NCBI GenBank assembly: GCA_013398055.1
Contig: VZRS01004545.1
Coordinates: 90,720-154,719, forward strand
Direction of reading: 5' to 3'
Length of the DNA stretch: 64,000 nt
From: Ifrita kowaldi
Taxonomy: Eukaryota; Chordata; Aves; Passeriformes; Cinclosomatidae
Under the pieces are notes generated by a model. The model did no database searches and was not told where the DNA came from. It saw only the letters and a program-made list of their open reading frames with translations. Each line of letters starts with the position of its first letter. The first letter of the stretch is position 1. Positions 1-10,884 of the stretch are shown piece by piece. A program made the position numbers and the translations under genes.

Positions 1-132
1 CCGTTGGCCTTCTTGGCCACCAGGGCACACTGCTGGCTCATGTTGAGTCAGCTGTCAATCAGTACCCCCAGGTACCTTTCTGCCTGGGCACTGTCCAGCC
101 ACACCACCCCCAGCCCATAACATTGCAGGGGG
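1..132 (-). mobile_element. CR1 LINE fragment, minus orientation
   Basis: The reverse strand encodes the CR1 reverse-transcriptase C-terminal region with the frame LGVLIDS followed by LNMSQQCALVAKKAN (one stop between). This is the well-known CR1 motif DSRLNMSQQC-AKKAN of bird and reptile elements. It continues off the left end and ends near the run of A at 134-141. It lies in the intron after MCUR1 exon 4, in the same sense as the gene. Confidence 0.9.
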
Positions 133-3100
133 TTAAAAAAACCCGCAAGTTCCAGAGTAGCACTTTCCAAGACAGTGACTTTTACCTCATTTTCTGAACG
201 AAGTGCTGAAAATTCACTTTTTTCCAAAATAATCATGTCCTTTTTCACACCACCAATATGGGACATTACTTGCTGAAGTGCAATTTCCTTTAAAAGATGG
301 AAGAAGAATCTCAGAACATACCACAACTATAATGCTTTTTCTCATCTGCGCTTACAAATATGAAAGACTATTTTGGTACCCTGAAATTTTTAATTCAGCA
401 ATTTCAGATTGATTATCCAAGTTTCAGAAAGCAAGATAGAGTGACAGCGACAAAATAAGCAAGTTAGGCTCAAACGTTGGTAATGTCTGACAAAATTGGC
501 AGTGCTAACACAGATCAGAATAATACAATTATTAGCCTAGGAAACATTTGCTTCCAAGTCATCAAATTCTTAAGCTAGCAAAGGCATTAGGGAGAGCTGC
601 CTCTGAGCCAAATGAGGAAAGCTGGCCTTCAATCCAAAATTCCTCAGCGCAACCATACTCTTCTGTAATTACCTCCTCTTTTGCCTCTCCCGGCAAGGAA
701 GTCACTGCCTCACTACTCAGAATCCCGCACTGATGCTTTGAACTGCTCTTGTAAGTCTGTTACACTGAACTGACAGAAGACAAACAAGAATTCTCTGCAA
801 CTTTCAAGGATGGAAAAGTCTGTAGACATTGTTCTAGGTCCTACACTACCCACACATGCAAACAGGAACTGCCTTCTCTACTAAAGATCTTCCTCTAATA
901 AGCAGTCCCTTGCTTTTGGTTCTGGACTAAGACCCCTACAAACCTGACACAGCACTCTAACTTCAGTTTTGTCACAAAATGCTATTCTGCCTTGCAGCAT
1001 TTTGTTTTGAAGTAACATCTAAAGATGCCTCTCCAGGCTACTTGACCACAAGACTGAAAAAAATGGGTCAGTGTTCTGGACACATTACAAAAAGTCTATA
1101 GAAAGAGTACTGCATGGACACCTCTTTTCTTACTCCTTGGTGTCTCCAGATTGCTCTTGTTCTCTCTTCTCCTCAGTGGACTCAGCAAAGAGAGACCAGA
1201 ATCTTCCATATTCTTTCTCTTCTTCATGTCTATACATACACACACGTGTATCTGTTTTACCCTAAGGTTTTACCTAACCAAGGTAATACTTTGATAATAG
1301 CTCATCCACAACATTCCAAATCCTTCTTCTAGTTCTCTGTTCTCTTTCTGCAGAAGCCCTTGTGCAAAGACTACAAGGAAGTACAGATTTATCATGTGGC
1401 CCAGTGTTGATGGCACACACACTTCCTGAGCTGCCATACAAACCTACACACTGCATCTTAATGGCAGAAAGTCATCAGTAGCAACATTATAAACATAAAA
1501 CAACTTCCCTTCAAAAAAGCTAGGCACAGGAGGAGGCTGAGATTGCTTATTGTAAAATACAACTAACCACGGAAGAAAAGGACCCTTTGACATGGCATTC
1601 TCTGAGTGACTGCGGAACAAATTCAGCACAAGAGGATGAAGGATTCCCACATCTGGTTTGCCTACAATCTAAAAGCTAGTAAGGATGGCCTGAAACCTCC
1701 CTAGGTGGAAAGTGGCACAAAATCCACCTTTGCAGGATTCCACTTTTTAATGAGATACCCTTCTGCCAAAACTATTATACTACAGAGACAGTAGCTGCTG
1801 TTTTCTCATGTCTCAAGAGAGCAGCCTTGTTACTATGAAACAAGTTACAACTTGTGTTCAGAAGATGACCCCAGACTGTGAACCCCAGGCTCACAGAGCA
1901 GCCCCAGCGGTTGTACTTCAGCACAGTTCTAATACAACAAAATGTCATTGTGAGACATAGAGATAAATACAAAAGTACCACATAACAGGGTGGTAAATAA
2001 CTGAGTGGAACTGTAATTCCTTGTTACAAGTCTACAAAGGAATACATGTAGAAATTCAAATCCATGCATTGAATACCTCTCATGCCCGTCTAAGCCTTCT
2101 CAGTAACTCTGTGTCATGTTACTATAAGATTGAAACTAAAAAACTACTTGTGGTTCGTGTACCAATCCACAGTACTAAAATCTCAAGGTCCATCACAACA
2201 CTTTGGTAACTATCTGATAAACTCAAGATAAAATGAACCAGTCAATAGATACAGAGGAATGTTTGCTCTTCACCTTCAAACTTTTAAAATGCAGTGTCTA
2301 ACAGTAACAAACAGCAATACATATTTCATCAACAGGCACACAAGGCTTTAATTTACTTTAATCCCACCATTGCCTCTGATCTAACCTGCTGTACTTTGGT
2401 GACCATGTCCTTGTAAATCATATCCAGGTTGGTGTTCATGATTTTCACTAATGCAGATACAATGACCTCCGACTGCTGAGTAGTGAACCCTAAGCGAAAC
2501 AAAATGCGACATTCAGAGAGAGATCCCAATCTGGACAGTTTACAGAAATGCCACTTGCTGATACTCAGCACCAAATTACAACAAATGCCAGTATAAAACA
2601 TAGACCTGTTGATCCAGCACTAACAAAAGAACACAGTCAGTACCTGCAAGTTTCCCCACCCCAAAACTAAGACTGTGACATAGGATGACAGCTTCTGCAG
2701 TACAGCACTATTATACTATCAGCAGGATAAACAGGGAGTTTTCTAGAGTTATTGTGGAATGTCACCTCTCACATGTGGTTACCTCCATGAGCAAGCAAGA
2801 ATTCTGACTCTGAAAATCAGATACTTACTTTGCTGTATTATAAAACTTCAGTGCCACTGAAGATGTACAAAACTCAACAACTAAAAACAAAGCCAACTGC
2901 CCTGATTTTAGGTCTGCCAGCTTCTGGGTGCTTATCAGAAACTTTTTAAACTGAATGTATTGGAAACCATAATAAAACACTGTCCCTAAAAATATCTTCA
3001 TCTTTTCCACCCTCAAAATGTAGGAGTAAAAATGTCACGAACAAGAGTTAATCATTATGAAAAGAAACACTTGCAAAAGCATGATTATTTCAAACTAACC

Positions 3101-4437
3101 AGCAGTTCAGCATCAGCGAGCACAGCTGAGAGCAAGTCACTTTCAACAGCTGAGCTGGTATAAAAGTTTACTACCAGCAAAAGGCTTTCTCTCCAGTTAT
3201 CCCTCCTCCTGACACTCTGACCTGTGCTCACTCAACTGAGCCGGCAGCTCATCAAACTAGTGTCTCAGAATATCAACCAAGCAGAAGAGTTGGAGAGTTT
3301 CCTAAGAAGTTCCTGGCACATGGAAAAAGAAGAAACCACCTGGCAGGGGGAAGGGGACTAGGATCTCTCCGTTTTAGGAATGGAGAGCTGTTACAAGTCT
3401 CTTCAGCTGTACTGAGTTTCACCTTAGGGTACCTCTCCCACCTTGCACTGAATCCAAAATAATATATTCCCCTATCTATGTTTTAGCACAATACTATTTT
3501 ATAGAGAAGCCTATGCTCTATCCTAAAAGCTGCACTGTACAAAGTAGTCTGTATTCCATCCGATTGTAACACATTGGTGCATATTCAAAGTGCAATATAC
3601 CAAATATGAAGGAATCCAATTAATACATTTTAAACCACTATCTTGAAAATTCCGGAGTTTTTTGCTCTCAGTTCTTAAAATTTCATTTTTTTCTTAGCAT
3701 TTTTAACTACCAATAGGGTAATAAATAATTCCAAACAAAGTTATACAGGCTCACTGTTTCCTTTTTGAAGCCAAAGAAAACCCTGCGTGTCCTTACCTAG
3801 TATATAGATAAGCCCCAAAAATCCATCAAAATCAAGGTGTAACACTGCATGTCAAGGAAAAGTAACAAACTTTGTAAACTAAAAAACTCACTCATTAAAA
3901 ACATTAAAAGTAGCTACTTGGTTCAAACAAATTACCATTTGCTTCCAAGAGGCATACCAGCGCATGAGTGTCAAAATAAAGCCTCCTATTTCCCAGTAAG
4001 GAAATATTCTCTTTGCTTTGTAAAGATGATGACATGGAGATGCTTACATCTGGGGAAAAAAAAAAAAGATCAACAAAACAAAAGTTATTTCTTAACACTG
4101 TTTTATCAACGCGTTTGCTTTCCAGGAGTTTCCTTACTACCTGGAATGCTTTTCACTTATGACAAAATACTTTGTGTTGAGATTACCACATAGTCTGCTT
4201 GGAAGTGAAAAGACATTTGACCAACAAGTTCTATGTGCAAGAGCTGGAAAACAGGACACTACACTACTGCTGCCCTTACAAGATGCTCTCCAAGAATACA
4301 ATGTTCTGGGAAAAATCCCACCAAGCGACAGGGTCCTGCATCGGGTTCCTTTACCGGAATCACCTCAGCAGGCGGGACTTGTGAGCACTTAAAAGCTGTG
4401 AGGGCTAAATNGCCGCGGCCGCCTGGGCCCCCGCCAT
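1..4437 (-). CDS. MCUR1: MCUR1 gene, 5' part (first four coding exons, incomplete at both ends)
   Basis: Mitochondrial calcium uniporter regulator 1 (CCDC90A; DUF1640/CCDC90 coiled-coil family). It sits in the inner mitochondrial membrane and is described as a scaffold that supports MCU-dependent calcium uptake. Three minus-strand exons, read from high to low coordinate, give an uninterrupted match to the conserved family block: the FDTHALV motif, a TTQQ/IVSALVKI stretch, DMVTK, then KKDMIILEKSEF. The wording is closer to MCUR1 than to its paralogue CCDC90B (LVCLLE rather than LVQDLE, DMVTK rather than EMVTQ). Splice phases fit exactly: exon 2 ends in phase 1, exon 3 supplies the other two bases of a glycine codon, and exons 3 and 4 join between codons. 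The C-terminal coiled coil and membrane anchor lie left of the window. Most of exon 1, which should hold the mitochondrial targeting region, is missing at the N at 4411. Confidence 0.95.
186..287 (-). CDS. MCUR1: MCUR1 coding exon 4
   Basis: The exon is 102 bases and encodes 34 complete codons starting EIALQQVMSH and ending SALRSENE. It has an AG acceptor at 289-288 and a GT donor at 185-184, and both ends fall between codons. This is the start of the family's central coiled coil (QQVMS..., KKDMIILEKSEFSAL). Two small changes from the mammalian form as I remember it (SQ to SH, AN to GG) are conservative drift. The next exon is off the window, and a CR1 fragment begins only about 55 bases downstream of the donor. 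Confidence 0.95.
288..2385 (-). other. MCUR1 intron 3
   Basis: Lies between two firmly placed exons. AT-rich with only short chance open frames. I see no recognisable repeat and no RNA gene. The chance frame at about 548-733 on the plus strand has no family resemblance. Confidence 0.9.
2386..2489 (-). CDS. MCUR1: MCUR1 coding exon 3
   Basis: The exon is 104 bases: two bases completing a Gly codon, then 34 codons from FTTQQSEVIV to DMVTKVQQ. The acceptor AG is at 2491-2490 and the donor GT at 2385-2384 (GTTAGA). The segment contains the helical IVSALVKI and DMIYKDMVTK motifs shared by MCUR1 and CCDC90B. The frame and both junctions join cleanly to the neighbouring exons. Confidence 0.96.
2490..3935 (-). 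other. MCUR1 intron 2
   Basis: AT-rich intronic sequence between exons 2 and 3. No repeat or conserved coding signal recognised. Confidence 0.9.
3936..3985 (-). CDS. MCUR1: MCUR1 coding exon 2
   Basis: A short exon encoding RLYFDTHALVCLLEAN plus one base of the next Gly codon, the start of the conserved DUF1640 block. The donor is GGTAAT with GT at 3935-3934. The acceptor is most likely the AG at 3987-3986, giving 50 bases; an AG three bases further in (3984-3983) would give 47 and drop one Arg. An A-run on the plus strand at 4056-4067 is a T-rich tract on the coding strand upstream of the acceptor. Confidence 0.93.
3986..4410 (-). other. MCUR1 intron 1, incomplete
   Basis: Sequence between exon 2 and the N at 4411. 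It contains the T-rich tract (minus strand) near 4056-4067. The exon 1 donor is not identifiable because the exon end is lost at the N, so the intron's 5' end is unknown. Confidence 0.7.
4412..4437 (-). CDS. MCUR1: MCUR1 coding exon 1, truncated by an assembly N
   Basis: An ATG at 4437-4435 in a strong context (GCGGCCATGGCGG) opens a frame reading M-A-G-A-Q-A-A-A-A into the N at 4411. After the N the sequence turns AT-rich and hits an in-frame-looking stop at once, so it is more likely intron. Mammalian MCUR1 has more than 100 residues before the FDTHALV block, so most of exon 1 is probably missing here. I chose this ATG because of its Kozak context, its place in the CpG island and its position just downstream of paired ETS sites. 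It is an inference: no recognisable MCUR1 residues are seen in these nine codons. Confidence 0.5.
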
Positions 4438-4680
4438 GGCCGCGCCACCCGGTGCCGACGGCGGAAAACGGGAGGGGAAGGAGGGAAACCGCTGCCGCTG
4501 CTGCCGTCGCCACTACTGGGTCGCCATCGCTGAGCGCACGCCGCCCCGGCGTCTCACTTCCGCCACAGGCGCCGTCCCGCTTCCGCCTCCGGGACGCAGC
4601 CAAACACGGCAGGCGACGCCGCCAGCCACCGCGATTGATTCTACGGCTCACGCGGCGGCCGCGGCGANCCACAAGCTCTG
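4438..4680 (-). promoter_or_regulatory. MCUR1: CpG-island promoter of MCUR1
   Basis: The only strongly CpG-dense stretch in the window. On the minus strand it carries two ETS/GABP (NRF-2) type sites, GGCGGAAGC at 4587-4579 and GCGGAAGTG at 4563-4555, and a GC box near 4541-4550. Paired GABP sites close to the start are common in nuclear genes for mitochondrial proteins, which fits MCUR1. No TATA box is seen. Single Ns at 4411 and 4668 interrupt the island, both beside GCGGCCGC-type sequence, so its true length is unknown. Confidence 0.8.
4513..4527 (-). other. Minimal upstream ORF in the MCUR1 leader
   Basis: ATG GCG ACC CAG TAG on the minus strand, a four-codon reading frame ending 75 bases upstream of the proposed MCUR1 ATG. 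Its context (GCGATGG) is good. It matters only if transcription starts upstream of 4527, which the ETS sites at 4555-4587 make possible but do not prove. Confidence 0.4.
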
Positions 4681-4892
4681 TCCCTTCTTCGTTAAAGAAG
4701 TGAACCTCCATCACTTGCCATTTAGAAAAAAACGTAATCACTCATAATTTGCCTTTTACTGTTGCTGCAGAAAATACTTTCAACACTGAATGCCAATCTA
4801 AGACAGTGCGTTGTTTCCACTGGGATATGTAGTGTATAAAGCACCCTGACAGAATTAACGTGAGGTGGGGCATGAGGTGAATCGCCAAGTGG

Positions 4893-5400
4893 CAGAATCT
4901 GCGAATCAATTAGCTTGGAAAAGACCTTTGCGATCATTGAGTCCAACCTATGAGCGAACACCACCCTGTCAACCAGACCATGGCACCGAGTGCCACGTCC
5001 AGCCTCTCCTTAAACACCTCTGGGGACGGTGACTCCACCACCTCCCTGGGCAGCCCATTCCAGAGTCTAGTCACCTTTTCTGTGACGAAATTCTTCCTCA
5101 TGTCCAACCTAAACCTCCCGTGGCGCAGCCTGAGGCTATGTCCTCTCACCCTGTCGCTGGTTGTCTCGAAGAGGCCGACCTGCCCTTTGCTACCCCTTCC
5201 TTTCGAGCAGTTGTAGAGATCGATAAGGTTCCCCCCGAGCCTCCTTTCCTCCAGGCTAAACACCCCCAACTCCCTCAGCTGCTCCGCATGGGACCTGCGA
5301 TTCAGACCCTTCTCCATGCCCACTGCCCGAACTCCCTGTGCTCTCAGGACATTCATTCCCAGAGGCTCACCCCGCTGCCCGCGGTACCGCCGGCTCCCCN
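4893..5400 (-). mobile_element. CR1 LINE 3' end with open ORF2 C-terminus
   Basis: Minus-oriented CR1. The reverse strand encodes the conserved CR1 tail: LRELGVFSLEERRL, then DLYN, then RFRLDMRKNFVTEKV, then WNGLPREVVESPSPEVFKERLD. The frame is open from 5488 to 4934 (184 codons, crossing the N at 5400). The 3' UTR ends near 4893 in a degenerate form of the GATTCTATGA repeat. It is 5'-truncated and cannot be active alone. It sits about 220 bases upstream of the MCUR1 CpG island, in the same sense. Confidence 0.95.
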
Positions 5401-5425
5401 CGGTGGAGAGGGACACTCCCCCGGT

Positions 5426-5530
5426 CATGGAATCATAAAATCGTGGGGTCATGGCATCGTCAAGGCTGCAAGAGACCTTTGAGATCATCTAGTCCTACCG
5501 TCAGTGCAGCACTGCAACTGTAACCCCTAA
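5426..5530 (-). mobile_element. CR1 3'-end fragment, minus orientation
   Basis: Shows the reverse complement of a CR1 3' UTR: a GGAATCATAAAAT-type end, then AAGAGACCTTTGAGATCATC, TAGTCCTACC, and TGCAGCACTGC. Only about 100 bases remain. It abuts the truncated 5' side of the neighbouring CR1, so there are two separate insertions. Confidence 0.85.
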
Positions 5531-6835
5531 ACTACCAAACCAGACAAACAATTTCGGACAAAACTTGTCGCTCTGCAATGGGACTCGGATTTCGGGGCTT
5601 GAAGTTATTAACCAAGTAATGCGCAGGATTGGGCAACTGGGTGGGTCTGGAGCCTTAACCACTGAACAGATGCCCTAAGCACTAGAGTGGGTCAACTGTG
5701 CTGTGTGTATGGTTCTGCCAAAAGTGCAGGTTTCTGGGAAATACAGGAAAACAAGGTTTTTTCCTTATGTGCTGTTGTTAAGACACAATATTTGTAGGAA
5801 ATTATTAGGAGAGGAGGTCGATTCATCCCACTGCCATTTTCTCCCGGCAGCACTTATTTCAGAGCAAGTTGATATTTTTTCTGTTAGATACAGATTCACA
5901 GAAAAAGGCATACAGCAACTTTTCTTCTTCCTACTAGAATCAATAATTACAGCAAATCAGTATGAAGATGGCATCATTTAGGTGTATCTACATAAACGCA
6001 AAGGTAGGTGACCCACCGTGGCACGTGGCAGTGTCACTGCAGCTGAGACTGCGTGTACCCAAGGCCAGCAGGTCTTCAGCAGCACCTCCCTCCAGCTGCT
6101 GTGGTGATAAAGCAGAACAGTGGAAGCCATTGGTGTTTTTACAAAATAAACTATAAATATTACTTCAGTGTACCAGAGGGATATTATTATATTTGCAGAC
6201 TGCATGAACAGCCATTTCTCAAACCACTTGCACTGTTGATGGCCAGGGACATCAGCGGGCTGACTCGCACAGCCGTGTTTGTTGTCATTGTAAGTAAAAG
6301 CAGAAATATGCCTAATGTTCACTGCATCTGCTTGGTTGTTCCATGCCTGGCAGTAGCACGGCACTAATTGCTGACATTTGTGAGTCTGCAGGCAGTTGTC
6401 TTTTCATTCTATGGATGATTCAGAAACTGGTGCAGTGTATTTTCTTTGATACTTTCTTCAATGATCCCTTTCAAAGCCCTGCACTTGCAATGGCAATTGA
6501 AAGGCAAAAACTATGACTACTGAAGTATCTTCTTCTATATCATCTGCCAGTTTGCATTTTGCAGTTGTTTTTTTGTGCCTGGACATGATGGCAGATAATG
6601 TGTGCAAGAAGTGCTGTACAGATGGAGGCTCTGGCTGCAACCGGAGCCAGCCCATTCAGGGTCAAATGCACCCACACATGCTGGCTATCAGACAGTGCCC
6701 CTTTTCATCTTCTCTAATGAAAGTAAGGTCACTACCACGAGCTACAGAGATCTCCTAGGGCAAATGACTTTCTATCTTTGTGTCAGAGATCAACATTTTC
6801 ATTTTTTTTCGCTTTCCAGTGTCATGTCACCAGGT
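5531..6835. other. Intergenic, no gene seen
   Basis: AT-rich sequence between CR1 fragments. Overlapping short frames at 5978-6367 on both strands show no family resemblance. Nothing else recognised. Confidence 0.7.
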
Positions 6836-7410
6836 TGAGGGGGGTGATTCTCTCCTTCTATTCAGCTCTTGTGGAACCCCACCTGGAGTAGTATGTCCAG
6901 CTCAGGGGTCCCGAACAGATGAAGGACATAGACCTGCTGGAGTGGGTCCAGAGTAGGGTCATGAGCATCATCAAAGGGCTGGAGGACCTCTTCTACAGGA
7001 GAACAGGCTGAAAGAATTGGGATTGTTCACCCTGAAGAAGAGAGGGCTCCAGGGAGAGCTTGTAGTAGCTTCCAGTACCTAAAGGAGGCCTACAAGAAAG
7101 ATGGGGAGACTCTAATTACAAGGGCATGTAGTGGCAGGACAGGGGGGACCGGCTTTAAACTTGAAAGAGAGTTAGTTTAGATTAGATATTAGTAAGAAAT
7201 TCTTTACTGAGAGGGTGGTGAAGCACTGGGACAGGTTGCCCAGAGAGGCTGTGGATGTCCCATCCCTGGCAGTGCTCAAGGCCAGGTTGGATGGAGCTTT
7301 GAGCAACCTGGTCTAGTGGAAAGTGTTCCTGCCCATGGTGAGGGAGCTGAAACTAGATGCTCTTTAAGGCCCCTTCCAACTTAAGCCATTCCATGATTCT
7401 ATGATCTTCT
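6836..7410 (+). mobile_element. CR1 LINE 3' part, plus orientation
   Basis: About 570 bases matching the standard bird CR1 3' region in the plus sense: TTGTGGAACCCCACCTGGAG, GAGGACCTCTTCTACAGGAG, CAGGTTGCCCAGAGAGGCTG, the TGGATGGAGCTTTGAGCAAC segment, and the GGCCCCTTCCAACT end followed by ATTCCATGATTCTATGA. Several frameshifts and stops break the reading frame, so it is an old dead copy. Confidence 0.97.
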
Positions 7411-10385
7411 GTATCCCATTTTTGATCATTTTCTCCATGTTGAAGATTGTTGTGTACTTACCAGCAGGTAGATTCACTGAGTTCTGGAGGCACCTTCAAT
7501 AGGCTACAGTAGCTTCAGTAACTGGGCATTGGGGTCTAGTTTCTGCATGAAAAGGCATGAACAGTGCAATTGCAAGCCAGGAGAGGACAGGACAAAAAAA
7601 CCTTCTGCTATTTCATGATTCTAAGTTGCTTAATGCTTGGCTTTAATCTATCCATTACCCCTTGAAAGTTGATAGACCCTGCTTAAAGACTATAAATGAA
7701 GCAAATGCTTAGTGTCCTGAAAGCTTCATCCCTGCAGGCACACAGCATTCACTGATCTATGAAGTTACAACCCCCTTGGTTGTAAAAGTGAGATCTGCAG
7801 AGAAAGAAGAAGTGGTGAATGACCTTAAAAACTAGGGTAACAGAAATGGCAAAGTAATGCAAAGTGCAAAATAAGGACTAATTATAGCATCTTCTGTACT
7901 TTTAAGTGAAAACTGAAGGAGGGTAAAGTGAGCTCTGGGACGTATTAGTTGACCCACCAATGTGCTATGGCTGCAAGGAAAGCAAATGTAACCCCACGGT
8001 GTATCAAGTAGGATATTTTCAGAGTTTCACCTGGCAAGTTTCATTGACCCTTGAGTATAATGTAATTTCAAGTATGAAATACCATTCTGGTCACTTCAGT
8101 GCAGTAAAGATGAATCCGTATTCAAACTGAGACCCTTGTGTAAACAAGATAATAAAGGGGAGCGAAGCATCCTTCCAATCGCAGGTGATTAAAAAGAAAC
8201 TGGCTTGTTTAACTAAGCAAAACAAAGCTTGAGAGGGGTTCTTATTTCTGTATGTAAGCAAAATGGAAGAGTAAAAATAGAAAAATAAAGAAAGGAAAAA
8301 AGAACTACTGTTTATGTGAAAGAACATTACTGGTAAAAGAACATTTGGTGTAAAGTGGCTGTAAATGAATGTAGATTGGAAATTAAAAGGTTTTTGCTCA
8401 ACAGTACAGCTTGTGAAAATCTTCTCCATGGGAATCAGGAGGGATGAAAAACTGAAATCAGTTCTTAGATGAGCGTGGCTTGCTTGTGAAAGGGTTTTTA
8501 CAATGCAGTTCCCTATAATACCAAGTGACTGGTTCCTGTGCCCTTGCATTAATTCTCTGCTATTGAGGTTCTTCACTTTGCACCTCAAGCATCTGGTACT
8601 GGCCACTGTTAGAGAAAGACTAATGAGCTAAAAGCACCACAAGTGCAATCCAAAATAGCATTGACTAGTACTGGTACTTATTTCAAATATTTTAACCCAG
8701 TAATTGTATAGAGTTCAGGGGGATTAACAGCTGTCAGGGGTGATGAATGCCCCAAACTGTTCTTAATTCTAAATGGGAAAAGCTAAAAACCTCCCAGGAT
8801 GGAAAAGAATGAGAGTCACCAGAGCATGAATGCTTTCCCACGTTGAATGGAAGAAAAGGGCGATAACAGCTTTCAAATAAATATGCAAATGATAAGGTGC
8901 ATTTCGAGTAATTTCAGTGCTGCTATGTCAGGGATGAGCATGCCCCAGCGGTTTTAAAGTGAAGGCAGCATCCAAAACACCGAAGGCAGAAAATAAAAAG
9001 ATATATTTTTTTTCCTAATCTACTGCAGATAATAATTTTAAGTGCTCAAAATCTTCTCCGATTCTTTTCAGGGGGATGCATAGGCGAAGTCCTTCCTCTG
9101 TTACTTTGTTTTCTTTTTAGGGGACAAATCTGTGATGAGTACGTGATTTCTTCCATTATATTTGTTTACGCACGCGAACAGGTATACATGGCTTGGAAGG
9201 AAGGAAGGATCGCTGAGGAATAAAGCCAAAATGATCCTACCCATAGGTGGCAGCAGTAACTGCTGCTGGTGCTGCCTGTCAGTGCCGCTCCAGTTCAGCC
9301 TTGGGACACAGACAGGGTTTAAACCAATTGACCTGATCCTCTGAGTCGCTAAACAGCCATTCCAGAGATCTTAAAATGGGGTCATGCACCGAACTCCTTG
9401 CAGAAACCACCAGCAGAGTGCATCTCCCTGGAAGCTGGTTCAATTGCCAGAAATAACCCTGCTGTGATTCCTTGAAGGAAGGAGGTATAATATCTATTAA
9501 AGTGCTACGGTTGACAGCAGTAAGAAATGGCATTTATATTAGAATATTAAATCCTGCTATGTTCTCATCGGATGTGTTTTTCCTGTAGAATGAACAGATA
9601 AATAGCATCTGTGTTTAAAGCTGTCAAAACGGAGTGCTTTTACAATGGAGGACAATTTGGACCAATATCCCTTCCTGCTAACCCAAGAATTACCTTGTAC
9701 AAAAAATATTTATGTATTCACCACCTTTGACTGAATAAAGGCAGGAGGAATTGTTGTCATGACATGGAGGGGCAGCAGCAGCTGCTTCTGACTGCTGTAT
9801 GCAGGAAGACAGTAGACTTACTTATTTTTTATCTTTACATGCAAGGAACCACGTAGGTTGCAAATAAGAATTTCATGTCCCCACAGCCCTGGTCTTACCT
9901 CTTCCATAAAGGAGTCCTGCTGTGGGATTGCCAGGCAGGACTTTCTGTGCTCCATTTTAATTGCTTCTCAGAGATCTGGTTCATACTGGCAGAAGATTCG
10001 GAAAAAAATATAATTTTCAGGCAAGTGAAAAGGGAAGGAGTACATTGGAATGTGGGGCACATCTCTACTGATGGAACCTTTCCTTCCTGAGGATTATAGT
10101 GTGCTGGCTTTTTAACTTTCTGGAAATGCATCTATTATTTACAGTTTTTCCCAGGTATCTCAAGCAGGGCAGTGCAAACATACAAGACAAAGTCAGCAGC
10201 CTATGTGTTCTCTTTAAGAAGGACATGATATGCTGTAAAGAAACTTAGGATCAGGAGCAGTGTGATGGTGTGTGCAAGGATGCATGAACAATCTGGGTGT
10301 GTTGCCAGCAGTTTTAAAGTTTTACCACTGTCATATGAGGACAGTAATACTGTAGTGGCCTCTGGTGTAGCAGGCATTGTGTGCA
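7411..10385. other. Intergenic, no gene seen
   Basis: AT-rich with no recognised repeat. The longest chance frame here (171 codons, minus strand, 8091-8606) is rich in Phe, Ser and Leu and has no domain. A perfect octamer ATGCAAAT followed directly by GATAAG occurs at 8883-8896. Confidence 0.7.
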
Positions 10386-10860
10386 GCGCAGAAAGTGTGG
10401 GTTTGAGGGAAGATTTTAAGGAGGAGGCAGAGTAGAGGCTTTGTGGAGTAGTCCAGAGGTGTCTTTCAGGTGTAAATGTGCAAGAGAAAGATTACAAGAG
10501 TTAGTAGTAGGTAAAAATGTCCATAGAGGGGACAGACATGAACTTAAAGTCGTGAAAGGAGGACAGAAGAGATAGAGCATAAAGGTTTCAAAACCAGGCT
10601 GAGAATAGGTTGTGAATGTACGACAGACCCAGAGCTGAAGCTGTGCCGACTCTGTGTGATGCAGCTGGGAGTGCAATGGGGAAAGACAATAAAGGGGGCT
10701 GGAGGAATCTGAATATGGGCCAGGGGATGGTGGTAGCAGTGACATTTTGTACTGGGCTGAGGGGGTAAAATGGATGTCAGCAAGATTTGGGTTGTCATGT
10801 AAAGGAAGGAAGAGGCAGATGTAGGGAAGGGAAATGGAGGTGAAAAGTGGATGGTGATTA
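10386..10860. other. Purine-rich (G/A) strand-asymmetric block
   Basis: The plus strand is strongly enriched in G and A over about 470 bases, which leaves two overlapping Pro/Ser/Leu-rich chance frames open on the minus strand. No repeat family recognised. Confidence 0.5.
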
Positions 10861-10884
10861 CTAGCTGTTCATTATCCTGTGAGA

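Noticed and set aside
4259..4741. 160-codon minus-strand frame through the CpG island
   Set aside because: It crosses two Ns, starts in promoter sequence and shows no MCUR1-like residues. It is an artefact of GC-rich promoter sequence.
4436..4747. Plus-strand 103-codon frame beginning at the palindromic CCATGG
   Set aside because: It is antisense to the MCUR1 start, compositionally driven and without a domain.
8091..8606. 171-codon minus-strand frame
   Set aside because: Phe/Ser/Leu-rich with no recognisable domain or splice context; a chance frame in AT-rich DNA.
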